This document shows, one piece after another, positions 29,271 to 36,857 of a stretch of DNA of 64,000 bases (position 1 is the stretch's first letter; the number at the start of each line of letters is the position of its first letter). The notes beneath the pieces are model-generated. The model searched no databases. It was not told the DNA's origin and saw only the letters and a program-made list of their open reading frames with translations. The stretch lies in assembly GCA_963725175.1 (NCBI GenBank), contig CAVRXH010000006.1, positions 1,612,001-1,676,000 of the forward strand, read 5' to 3'. A program made the translations under genes and the position numbers. This DNA comes from DASUBV01 sp963725175. GTDB taxonomy: Bacteria; Actinomycetota; Actinomycetes; Streptosporangiales; Streptosporangiaceae.

Positions 29271-30743
29271 ATGACCCCGCACCTGCGAATTAAAGTTCAC
29301 GGGAGAGTCACTATCTTAGGCTGCGGCTCCGTATCGCGCTGTTTACAGCCATTGATTCTGCGGCATTTCGATATGGACTTCAGGAAGCTGAGCATTGTAG
29401 ATTTTGAAGATCTATCCGACACGATTCCCGACACGCTGGCCACCGGCGCGAGCTACGTCAGGCAGCGGCTCACGCCGGACAACCTGGCCACCGCGCTCGG
29501 TGACCTGCTCGGCCCCGGTGACCTGCTCATCAACCTGACCTGGAACATCGACACGCAAGAAATCGTCACGTGGTGCCACGACAACGGCGTGCGCTACGTC
29601 GACACGTCGGTCGAGCTCTGGGATCCCTATGCGGGGCATGGCAGCGCATCTCCCACCGACCGCACTCTCTATGTCCGGCATATGGCACTGCGGAAGCTCA
29701 GGGACCGCTGGGGCGGGCGCGGCCCGACTGCGGTACTTGAGCATGGGGCTAACCCCGGCCTGGTCAGTCACTGGGTCAAGGTCGCGCTGGAGGACATCGC
29801 TACCGCCATGCTCAAGGAGCCGGGGGCGGCGTCCGTGGACCCGGCGCGGGAACGCCGCCTGACGCAACTCCTGGCCGACCGTGACTACTCCGGCCTGAGC
29901 CGCGAGACCGGCACGAAGGTCATCCACATCTCCGAGCGGGACACGCAGATCAGCAGCCGCCCGAAAGAGGTCGGCGAGTTCGTCAACACGTGGTCGGTCG
30001 AGGGCTTTTACGAGGAGGGCGCGGCGCCGGCCGAACTGGGCTGGGGAACGCACGAGCGGACGCTGCCGCCCCTGGCGTTCACCCATGACGACGGGCCGCG
30101 CAATCAGATATGCCTGGGCCAGACCGGCGAGGGTACCTGGGTGCGTTCCTGGGTGCCTACGTACGGGCCCATCCAGGGCATGCTCATCCGGCATGGCGAG
30201 GCCTTCACGATCAGCGACTTCCTGACCGTGCGCGAAAATGGCGAGCCCGTCTACCGGCCCACGGTGCACTACGCCTACCTGCCAGCCGACGCGGCGATCG
30301 CATCGTGGCGCGAGTGCCGGATGGGCGGTTACCGGCTGCAGCCGCGCCAGCGGATCATGGCCGACGACATCGTCAGCGGGATCGATGAGCTGGGCGTGCT
30401 GCTGCTTGGGCACGACCTGACGGGGTGGTGGACCGGCTCGCAGCTCGGCATCGATGAGGCACGCAGCCTGGTGCCACACCAGAACGCTACGACCCTCCAG
30501 GTCGCCGCGTCGGTGCTCGGGGCGGTGTCCTGGATACTCGAGAACCCGGACATGGGCCTGTGCACGCCGGAGCTGCTCGACCACCATCACGTGCTGCGCG
30601 TGGCCAACCCCTACCTGGGCCCGTGCCCGTCGGTCCGCTCGGCGTGGACACCGCTTGACGATAACGGCGATCCGTTCGCCAATCTCTCGCCGTCGCCCGA
30701 CGCGCGCGACACCTGGCAGTTCGGCTCGTTCCTGCTCCGGTAA
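29271..30743 (+). CDS. hss: Homospermidine synthase
   Basis: 490 aa from ATG 29271 (GGTGGA upstream). NAD-dependent saccharopine-dehydrogenase-like enzyme that condenses two putrescines (or putrescine and spermidine) into sym-homospermidine. 'RVTILGCGSVSRCLQPLILRH' Rossmann loop, 'LLINLTWNIDTQEIVTWCHDNGVRYVDTSVE' (29530-29620), 'VLEHGANPGLVSHWVKVAL', 'VNTWSVEGFYEEG', 'PAELGWGTHER' and 'WTGSQLGIDEAR' are all characteristic of bacterial HSS. Two TTA codons near the start (29316, 29343). Putrescine would come from the neighbouring decarboxylase. 3' end overlaps the lrp gene by 133 bp on the opposite strand. Confidence 0.92.
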   Translation: MTPHLRIKVHGRVTILGCGSVSRCLQPLILRHFDMDFRKLSIVDFEDLSDTIPDTLATGASYVRQRLTPDNLATALGDLLGPGDLLINLTWNIDTQEIVTWCHDNGVRYVDTSVELWDPYAGHGSASPTDRTLYVRHMALRKLRDRWGGRGPTAVLEHGANPGLVSHWVKVALEDIATAMLKEPGAASVDPARERRLTQLLADRDYSGLSRETGTKVIHISERDTQISSRPKEVGEFVNTWSVEGFYEEGAAPAELGWGTHERTLPPLAFTHDDGPRNQICLGQTGEGTWVRSWVPTYGPIQGMLIRHGEAFTISDFLTVRENGEPVYRPTVHYAYLPADAAIASWRECRMGGYRLQPRQRIMADDIVSGIDELGVLLLGHDLTGWWTGSQLGIDEARSLVPHQNATTLQVAASVLGAVSWILENPDMGLCTPELLDHHHVLRVANPYLGPCPSVRSAWTPLDDNGDPFANLSPSPDARDTWQFGSFLLR

Positions 30744-31192
30744 CCTGCCTCGCCTGTCCACAGGCACAGCAGTGCCTCGGCGCTGTCGACACCGGGAATG
30801 GCCCGCACCGTGCCCAGGACATCCAGCAGGTGGCCGTTGTCTCTGTAGGCGATCCTGATGAGCAGGTCAAAGGAGCCGGCCGTGACGGCCACCTGCTCGG
30901 CCTCGGCTATCGCAGTCGCCTCGCCAGCCACAGCGTGGACGTCCGCGCCGCAGGTCACGCCAAGGTAGGCGCGCTGCTTCAGGCCGGTCCAGGCGGGATT
31001 GACCACCGCCACGACACGGGCGAAGCCGGCCTCGCGTAACCGGTGCACCCGCCGCCGGACCGCGGCCTCGGACAGCCCGACGGACTTGCCGATGTCGGCG
31101 TACGAGCGCCTGCCGTCCCGCTGCAGTTCCGCGATGATGAGGGCCGAGTGGTGGTCCATCACCCCGCATGGCGGCTGCGAAGCCACGCTCAT
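30611..31192 (-). CDS. Lrp/AsnC-family regulator
   Basis: 193 aa. ATG at 31192 overlaps the stop of the SARP gene (ATGA), so the two are translationally coupled. N-terminal HTH 'IIAELQRDGRRSYADIGKSVGLSEAAVRRRVHRLREAGF' (31040-31160), C-terminal RAM/AsnC ligand domain 'QRAYLGVTCGADVHAVA', 'VAVTAGSFDLLIRIAYRDNGHLLDVLGTVRAIPGV'. Lrp proteins usually sense amino acids; an arginine, ornithine or polyamine effector would suit the island. The C-terminus is ~40 residues longer than usual and runs antisense over the end of homospermidine synthase. Confidence 0.85.
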   Translation of the reverse strand: MSVASQPPCGVMDHHSALIIAELQRDGRRSYADIGKSVGLSEAAVRRRVHRLREAGFARVVAVVNPAWTGLKQRAYLGVTCGADVHAVAGEATAIAEAEQVAVTAGSFDLLIRIAYRDNGHLLDVLGTVRAIPGVDSAEALLCLWTGEAGYRSRNEPNCQVSRASGDGERLANGSPLSSSGVHAERTDGHGPR

Positions 31193-33107
31193 GCTTCCCC
31201 TGCCATCGCTATCCGTCCTGTCGGCAGCACGGGAATGCCGGCCGGGCTGGCCGCCTCGCGATGCCCCGCCACAGCGGGCGGGCCGCCGTGCTCGCCGCAG
31301 CCGAGGTCCTCCTGGCCGGCCGGCCACTCCGCGGCGTAGATGCGGACCAGGTCATGCAGGCGGAAGCGCACGGTCCCGTCCGCGGCGATCCGCGGCACCA
31401 TCAGCCGGGCAGCGACGAGGTCCTCCAGCAGGTCCTCGGCGGCATCGACGCCGCAGTTCAACAGCAGCCCGCAGGACCGCGGCGTGAAGTCGGCCGAGCC
31501 GAGCCGCGACAGCCCGCACAGCAGCCGCCTCCCGGCTTGGCTGAGATTGGCGCAGGAAACCGCCAGGGTCATCCTGATGCCGTCGTTGTCCCCGCCGAGC
31601 AGGTCAAGCCTGAACCCCTCGTCGGCCAGCCGCCTGGCAAGGGCGCGGACCGGCCAGTGCGGGCGTGCCGCCAGCCTCGCCGCCGCGCCCCGCAACGCCA
31701 GTGGCAGGCCGTCGCAGAGCCTGGCGACTGCCCGCGCCGCTTCCGGCTCGGCATCGATCCTGCTCGCGCCGAGCGCGTCCGCCAGCAGCCAGCCGGCGGA
31801 TCGCTCGTCCAGCGGTCCCACCTCGAAGCTGTGGCTGGCCGCCAGGCCAGTCATCGCACCCCGCGCGGTGACCAGGACCGCGCAGTCCGGGTTCCCCGGC
31901 AGCAGCAGCTCGGCCCGGCTGGGGCTGGCCGCGTCGTCGATGACGATGAGCACCCGGCGGCCGGTGAGCCAGCTCCGGTACATGGCGGCCTTCGCGTCGA
32001 CGTCGTCGGGCACCGCTGCGGCAGCGATGCCGAACGACCGCAGAAGCTGGCTGAGGACGTGCCCCATCGCCGGCCTGGCATGCCCGCGGAGCTGCACGAA
32101 GAGCTGACCGCCTGGAAAGGACCCGCTCGCCAGGTGTGCCGCCCGCACGGCGAGTGCCGTCTTCCCCGCCCCGGCCCGGCCGGTTACGGTCACCAGTGGC
32201 CCGCCCGGCCCGGCGGCCCGCGCGGCCGGGCCGGCCAGCGAGGCGCTGATCTTTCTCGCCAGCTCCTCCCTGCCGCGCAGGAGGGCGGGCGCTCGCGGAA
32301 GCTGGCGAGGCGGTGGCGGCATGCCAGACACTGCTGGAGCGGCCTGCTGGCCGACGTGGCAGGCCTCCGCGAACCGGGGATCGCGGACCAGGATCGCATG
32401 CTCGAGGCGGCGCAGTTCCTCGCCAGGCTCCAGGCCAAGCTCGTCCCGCATGATCGAGCGGCCGGCCCGGAACACCTCAAGCGCATCGCCGGGCCGGCCC
32501 GGTAGAGAGCCAGCATGAGCTGAGCACGGAATCGCTCGTGCAAGGGCGCCTCGGCGGTCAGCATCGTCAGCTCGCCGATCACCTCGCGGTGCCCGCCGAG
32601 CTGGAGCTCAAGTTCGAGACAGTCCTGCTGGACGGCCAGCCGCCGCTCGTTCAGCCGGGCCGCGGCTGTCCGGATGACAGTACTGTCCAGGCCGTCCATG
32701 GCCGGGCCCCGCCAGAGCCCGAGTGCGTCCCGCAGCGTCCCGGCCGCCTCGCCCGGCCGCCTCTCGCTGGCGGCAGCCGCCCCCTGGGCCGCAAGAAACT
32801 CAAAGTGCCGCAGGTCAAGCGCTTCGTCGGGCACGTGCATCAGGTAGCCGGGTGACCGGGTCTCGATGACGGCATCGCCAGGGGATCTCAGCAGGCGCCG
32901 CAGCGCGGAAATGGTGATCTGCACCTGGCTCCCGGCCGTCCGCGGCGGCGACTGATCCCATAACGCGTCGATAAGGCGACCTGCCGAGACCACCTGGTTG
33001 GCGTTCAGCAGCAGCATCGCGAGGACGGTGAGCGGGCGGGCGGCCCCGATGGTGACTGGCCTGCCATCGACCGTCAGCTCGACGCGGCCGAGCAGGCTAA
33101 AGTCCAC
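31189..33107 (-). CDS. SARP-type (AfsR-like) regulator, apparent frameshift
   Basis: GTG start at 33107 ('DFSLLGRVELTVDGRPVTIG') overlapping the GyrI-like gene by 11 nt. N-terminal OmpR-like DNA-binding and BTAD domains ('LIDALWDQSPPRTAGSQVQITISALRRLL', 'ERFRAQLMLALYRAG'), then after a frame change at about 32490-32502 (GGGCCGGCCCGG) 'EVFRAGRSIMRDELGLEPGEELRRLEHAIL', then an NB-ARC ATPase: Walker A 'VTGRAGAGKTALAVRAA', Walker B 'VLIVIDDA', 'GNPDCAVLVTAR', 'CDGLPLALRGAAARLA'. Total about 640 aa; no TPR tail. SARPs are cluster-situated activators of secondary metabolism in actinomycetes, so this supports a biosynthetic role for the island. Confidence 0.85.
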
Positions 33108-33675
33108 CGTTGTCTGACACCCCTGCCAGCTCGCGGTCTGGCGAGCGGGTGCCGGGTCTCGCGAGGTCGGGCTCTGTCCCGGCCCCAGCTATCCCCGCCA
33201 CGGTGACCTGAAGCTCGATGGGACCCCCGGCGGCATCGCCAGGGTAATGTCCGAGATAGATCTCCCTGTGCAGGCCAGGCCCAGGGCGGTAGCCGTTGTC
33301 GTCCATCCAGCCAGCCAGCTCAAGCAGGGTCCGCGTGATGCCGTTGGCCGCTCCCCTGTGGATGATCGTGGCGGTGGCTGGAATGGCCGGCAGGTCAACG
33401 ACCGCGAAGCGACCGGCGGGGCGGGGACCCGCCAGGACCGGGATCGCGGCGTGCACGATAACGGTGTCGCTGGGCTCTCCCGGCTCCTCGTAGAAGGTCA
33501 TCGCGGGACCGCCGGAAGGCTGGATGCCCGTCAGGGCGAGGCGGCGCAGCAACTCCGGGAAGAGCAGCCGGACGGCGGGCCCGACATCGAGCGGGCCGTA
33601 GCTGGCGGCAATGGCGGTCAGCTCCGCGACGCGGATCGGAGCCACGTATTTGAGAACAACGTCCTCGCTGGTCAC
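33097..33675 (-). CDS. GyrI-like effector-binding domain protein
   Basis: 192 aa, GTG start at 33675 with GAGAGGA upstream. 'VLKYVAPIRVAELTAIAASYGPLDVGPAVRLLFPELLRRL' then 'PAMTFYEE', 'VIVHAAIPVLAG', 'VVDLPAIPATATIIHRGAANGITRTLLELAGWMDDNGYRPG', 'REIYLGHYPGD': the pattern of the GyrI/BmrR C-terminal small-molecule binding fold, without a DNA-binding domain. First gene of a three-regulator operon (GyrI-like, SARP, Lrp). May sense or sequester an effector for the neighbouring regulators. Its promoter overlaps the second operator block. Confidence 0.8.
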   Translation of the reverse strand: MTSEDVVLKYVAPIRVAELTAIAASYGPLDVGPAVRLLFPELLRRLALTGIQPSGGPAMTFYEEPGEPSDTVIVHAAIPVLAGPRPAGRFAVVDLPAIPATATIIHRGAANGITRTLLELAGWMDDNGYRPGPGLHREIYLGHYPGDAAGGPIELQVTVAGIAGAGTEPDLARPGTRSPDRELAGVSDNGGL

Positions 33676-33731
33676 GCGCCTTCCTCTCGGTGCTCATGCC
33701 CTGCAGTTGCTCCGCCGTGACCCCCAAAATA

Positions 33732-33759
33732 ACTATACTGGTCACGCATGACTAGTCAA
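33732..33759 (-). promoter_or_regulatory. Promoter of the GyrI-SARP-Lrp operon
   Basis: On the minus strand TTGACT (33759-33754), 16-nt spacer, TATAGT (33737-33732): five of six consensus bases in each box, unusually good for this genome. The -35 lies within the inverted repeat of the 43-bp block, so a protein bound there could repress, or autoregulate, the operon. Confidence 0.6.
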
Positions 33760-33781
33760 CGCGTTTGACCGGTCACCCGGC
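33739..33781. promoter_or_regulatory. 43-bp operator-like block, copy 2 (GyrI/CGNR divergent promoter)
   Basis: Matches 29094-29136 at 30 of 43 positions with no gap. Contains TGGTCACG, TGAC-TA-GTCAA and the perfect palindrome TGACCGGTCA (33766-33775 region), the two palindrome centres 17 bp apart. Lies between the divergent GyrI-like operon and the CGNR zinc-finger gene. Confidence 0.72.
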
Positions 33782-33819
33782 CCCGGGGGGAAGCCTGACA
33801 AGGTTGTTACAGTGGGGAT

Positions 33820-34404
33820 ATGGCCCTGCCTTCCTGGGTTGCCCACGATGAGCGCAAGCCCGCGCCGCAGCCTCTGCTGCTGGCGCAGGCTTTCGTCAAC
33901 ACCAGGGATCTGGGCCTGGGCACGGACGTGCTGGCCGAGCCCGGCCAGGCGAACGCCTGGCTCCGCGAGGCCGGGATGCTGGGAACCGCCGCGACGGCCG
34001 ACCGGCGCGACCTGGTCGCCGCCCGCGAGTTTCGGGAGGATATCCGGGCGCTGCTGATCCGCAATGGCTGCGAGGCCGCAGCTGCGCCCGGTGACCTGCA
34101 CGCCCTGACGGAGGTCACCCGGCAGGCCAGGCCGGAGCTGACGATCGACCATGCCGGGCAGATCCAGCTTGCCCCGCCGCCACACGGCAGGCTTGAGGAT
34201 GGCCTGCTCAGGGTCCTGCTCATCATTCGCGACGCGCAGCGGGACGATAACTGGCGGCGGCTGAAGGCCTGCGGCAACGATGACTGCCGCTGGGCGTTTT
34301 ACGATCGCTCGCACAGCTTCAGGGGCATGTGGTGCGACATGGCCTCGTGCGGCAATCTCATCAAGAACAGGAACCTGCGCGCCCGGCGCGGCGCCCAGGC
34401 CTGA
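33820..34404 (+). CDS. CGNR zinc-finger (ABATE-domain) putative regulator
   Basis: 194 aa. N-terminal ABATE-type helical domain ('PLLLAQAFVNTRDLGLGTDVLAEPGQANAWLREAG', 'ARPELTIDHAGQIQL') and C-terminal zinc finger 'LKACGNDDCRWAFYDRSHSFRGMWCDMASCGNLIKNRNLRARR' (34261-34392) with the Cys pairs spaced as in CGNR proteins; the usual CGN-R appears as 'CGNLIKNR'. These proteins are thought to be transcription regulators, often of stress or metabolite genes. Divergent from the SARP operon and next to the shared operator, so it is a candidate for the protein that binds it. Short gap to the following peptide ORF on the same strand. Confidence 0.85.
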   Translation: MALPSWVAHDERKPAPQPLLLAQAFVNTRDLGLGTDVLAEPGQANAWLREAGMLGTAATADRRDLVAAREFREDIRALLIRNGCEAAAAPGDLHALTEVTRQARPELTIDHAGQIQLAPPPHGRLEDGLLRVLLIIRDAQRDDNWRRLKACGNDDCRWAFYDRSHSFRGMWCDMASCGNLIKNRNLRARRGAQA

Positions 34405-34627
34405 ACGGCAGTTCACCCAGGACCTTCGCGACTGAGCCATGTCCGCGGCTGAGTCATGCCTATTTTCGGCTGTCATGAAAGTGTCAATGACCTTACGCTG
34501 CCATCGGGATCAGGTTTTCAACTGGTCTTTCCTGTACATTATCCCTGATATAGGTTCCAGATGGTCCGCAGGACGACCGGCCGATAGCCTGAGACCTGGC
34601 CTCCACAATAGCGAGGTGATCAGCAGT

Positions 34628-34690
34628 ATGTCCAGAAACGCGAGATGCACCGGCGCAGTTCGCGAACCCGACGACGCTATCTGGGGATAA
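34628..34690 (+). CDS. Candidate 20-aa peptide ORF
   Basis: ATG at 34628 preceded by a strong ribosome binding site GAGGTGA (34613-34619, eight-base spacing). Encodes 20 residues starting 'MSRNARCTGAV' and ending 'DDAIWG', one Cys; the TAA (34688-34690) abuts a GTG of the next gene's frame. The reading frame is open back to an ATG at 34439 but that codon has no binding site. Could be a leader/precursor peptide or a translational coupler for the 376-aa protein. No homologue recognised. Confidence 0.4.
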   Translation: MSRNARCTGAVREPDDAIWG

Positions 34691-34723
34691 GTGATCGTCG
34701 GCAATGGGTCAGGGAATACCGAG

Positions 34724-35854
34724 ATGAGCCTGATCTCGACTCTCATCGACAGGCAGGACGAACCGGGAGACCTGGAAGATGCCATAGCGCACCTGCCGCG
34801 CGTCCCCGCCGCCGCTAGTTTCGGCGACGACATCAGCAAGGCGAACGAGATCCTTCTTTCCGCGGCCCCGGAAGAAACCAAGCGAGCTGCGCTATTTCGC
34901 TGGATTGGACGCTGGCAGCCCTGCTTGTTCGGCCGTCTATCGGCACACCACGCCAGGGGCGAGACTGCCTCGAAGGGCCTGCGCGCCTACCTGTGCTGGA
35001 TCGATGACTGGGAAATATCACGGGGCAGCGATTACGTCAGCGCGAAGATCCAGCGTGAGCGGCGGGCCTGGAAGGATATAGCGGAGCAGGGCCTGGCCAG
35101 CGGATTCCTCATCATGTTCAACAGTGCCGAGCTCGCGTCCGCCGCGCCGAGCAAGGAGCTAGTGGAGGTCTGCCGGATCTTATCGGGCCTCTACCTCATC
35201 GAGCATGTCCCGATCCAGGCCGACGTCATCTACACGGAGGCGGTCCCGCTCCGCTCACCCGATGGCCAGCTCGCCCTCTACAAGGCCGGATGCAACATCT
35301 TCTACACCGCCGCGCACCGGACGCGCAATCATGATCGTCGCGTGCCGGGCGGCCTGATGTTCTCCGTCAACTCTCCGGGCCACTACGCGAACTCGCTGAC
35401 CCAGCGCGGGATCTACCCGGACTTCGGCGAGGCGGTGCGGTTCGTCCGCGAGACCGCGTTCCGCTCCATCGGCAACGGGGGTCACGGCCATCCGGGCCTG
35501 CGCAGCGCGAGCTGGCACAACAGGACCGGCGCCGTCACGGCCGACGGCTGCCCCGTCAGGCACCTGCCCAGCTACGTGCCCAGGGACTTCGATCCGTCCC
35601 GTTACTCGGCCACTTACCACACCGATGTCCTGGTCCCCGCCGACGTCACGGCCGACGGCCAGGAGTTTCACGAGACCTACGATGGCGCCGAGGTCTGGCC
35701 CTACCTCATTCTCGACTACATAAGCGCCGATCCATTCCCGGCAGATCACCCGAACTACGGCCTTTTTCATGGCCATCCGATTGACGATTGCGGAAAGTAT
35801 CACAACCCATGGTCGCCGCTCACCGCCCAGAACGACGCGTCGTTTGAATACTGA
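34724..35854 (+). CDS. Unrecognised island protein, possibly YqcI/YcgG-like
   Basis: 376 aa from ATG 34724 (AGGGAA seven bases upstream); GTG 34691 would add 11 residues. No signal peptide or membrane helix. I do not recognise it with certainty. The order 'WQPCLFGRLSAHHARGE' near residue ~70, a helical middle ('AWKDIAEQGLASGFLIMFNSAEL'), then 'GCNIFYTAAHRTRNHDRRVPGGLMFSVNSPGHY' (35288-35388) recalls the YqcI/YcgG family (PCxFG ... FF..H...R..RR.PG), whose characterised members such as DcsA are heme enzymes that N-hydroxylate arginine or other guanidines. The C-terminal 120 residues are His/Pro/Asp-rich with many aromatic residues. One TTA codon (~35180). Follows the 20-aa ORF and precedes the SET gene, likely co-transcribed. 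Confidence 0.6.
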   Translation: MSLISTLIDRQDEPGDLEDAIAHLPRVPAAASFGDDISKANEILLSAAPEETKRAALFRWIGRWQPCLFGRLSAHHARGETASKGLRAYLCWIDDWEISRGSDYVSAKIQRERRAWKDIAEQGLASGFLIMFNSAELASAAPSKELVEVCRILSGLYLIEHVPIQADVIYTEAVPLRSPDGQLALYKAGCNIFYTAAHRTRNHDRRVPGGLMFSVNSPGHYANSLTQRGIYPDFGEAVRFVRETAFRSIGNGGHGHPGLRSASWHNRTGAVTADGCPVRHLPSYVPRDFDPSRYSATYHTDVLVPADVTADGQEFHETYDGAEVWPYLILDYISADPFPADHPNYGLFHGHPIDDCGKYHNPWSPLTAQNDASFEY

Positions 35855-35917
35855 CCTCCATGAGCCCGCTTACCCGGTCTTGCACCAGCAGGATCCCACC
35901 GGAGGCATGAGCTAGCA

Positions 35918-36337
35918 ATGCCCTACACGAACTTTGACCTGGTCGAAGAGTACGGACTTGGCGACGGCGAAATAGGGCTCCGGGCCAGGACGGATATCGC
36001 GGAGGGAGTGATAATCGGCATCTATGACGGAGTGCTGAGGCAGTTCGCTCTCAAGGACGGCCGGATGGTAGACAACGAGATGCACAAGTCCGCCGTGCAG
36101 ATCGCCGTTGAGAACGACACCATCTTCAGCATCGTGACTGCGGGCTCCGGGCCATTCGAGGGCATCGACTACGTCAACCATAGCTGCCATCCGAACATCG
36201 TCGTCCGGGATCGCGTGGTGATGATAGCGAGCAGGCCGATCGCGAAAGGCGAGCCGCTGACGGTCGATTACCGGGAATGGGACTTCGTGCACGAGGGCGT
36301 GCCGTGCTGGTGCTCCCCGAGCCGATGCGTAATCTGA
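35918..36337 (+). CDS. Stand-alone SET-domain protein (putative lysine methyltransferase)
   Basis: 139 aa. 'GEIGLRARTDIAEGVIIGIYDG' N-terminal SET-N, 'GIDYVNHSCHPNIVVRDRVVMIASRPIAKGEPLTVDYREWDF' (36160-36285) with the SAM/substrate pseudoknot NHSCHPN and LTVDY, and a C-terminal 'CWCSPSRCV' resembling a post-SET zinc knuckle. SET proteins use SAM to methylate protein lysines; the short bacterial ones have few known substrates. ATG 35918, GGAGG at ~13 bases upstream; 63 bp after the unknown protein. In this context it may modify a peptide, an enzyme of the cluster, or a ribosomal protein; this is speculation. Confidence 0.88.
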   Translation: MPYTNFDLVEEYGLGDGEIGLRARTDIAEGVIIGIYDGVLRQFALKDGRMVDNEMHKSAVQIAVENDTIFSIVTAGSGPFEGIDYVNHSCHPNIVVRDRVVMIASRPIAKGEPLTVDYREWDFVHEGVPCWCSPSRCVI

Positions 36338-36362
36338 TGCCCGGCGCTGACAGGAAGAGCGG

Positions 36363-36461
36363 ATGGCCGAGACCGACCTGACGGCCGATGCGCCGCACAA
36401 CGCCGGCTTCAGGAACCGGCGACTCCAGATGGTCATGGGCACGGTCCTGACGGCTTACTAG
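36363..36461 (+). CDS. Candidate 32-aa peptide ORF
   Basis: ATG at 36363 with AGGAAG five bases upstream, 25 bp after the SET stop. Encodes 32 residues: a polar first part 'MAETDLTADAPHNAGF', then 'RNRRLQ' and a hydrophobic end 'MVMGTVLTAY' before TAG. It could be a leader-plus-core type precursor, or the start of a longer gene truncated by the stop (the frame stays open afterwards but does not look protein-like). No homologue recognised. Confidence 0.35.
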   Translation: MAETDLTADAPHNAGFRNRRLQMVMGTVLTAY

Positions 36462-36857
36462 CGGACCGGAAGGTCAGCCAAGCGCGATCTCGGCGATAGT
36501 CACCTGCATGACCGCGAGCTCCGGGGGTTTCAGCGCCGCACGCTGGCCCCGCCCCGTGACCGGCGGTCCCGGTCAGGGCACGCCAGTACGTCCCCGAGGC
36601 GACGCGAACTTCGCCGTGTCACGGCCCGCGGGCCGGCCGGCGCTGATGCGCGACTTCGTATGGCCGTTCAATGCCAGGACGGGGCTAGTAACCACCCAGG
36701 CGGGACCCGAAATAGCACTGCCGAGCCGACCGAAAGGTTCATCCAAAAGTCTAGACTATTTCTACCGTTAATTACCATAGGCGATGTACTGACTAGGATG
36801 TGCGCTATGCGATAATCGCTAGCATTGGGGCATGACCGGCCCTGGGGAGGCAACGCG
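36462..36857. other. 396-bp intergenic region, AT-richer 3' half
   Basis: No supported gene. An 87-codon open frame (36508-36771) lacks a binding site and family features. From about 36740 the sequence becomes distinctly AT-rich (e.g. TTAATTACCATAGG near 36770) and probably holds the promoter of the downstream LuxR-type gene. Confidence 0.4.

Noticed and set aside
34439..34690. 83-aa version of the peptide ORF starting at ATG 34439
   Set aside because: No ribosome binding site at 34439 and non-coding-like sequence; the strong site at 34613 supports the short 20-aa form.
36508..36771. 87-aa ORF after the 32-aa ORF
   Set aside because: No binding site, no recognisable motif, biased composition.
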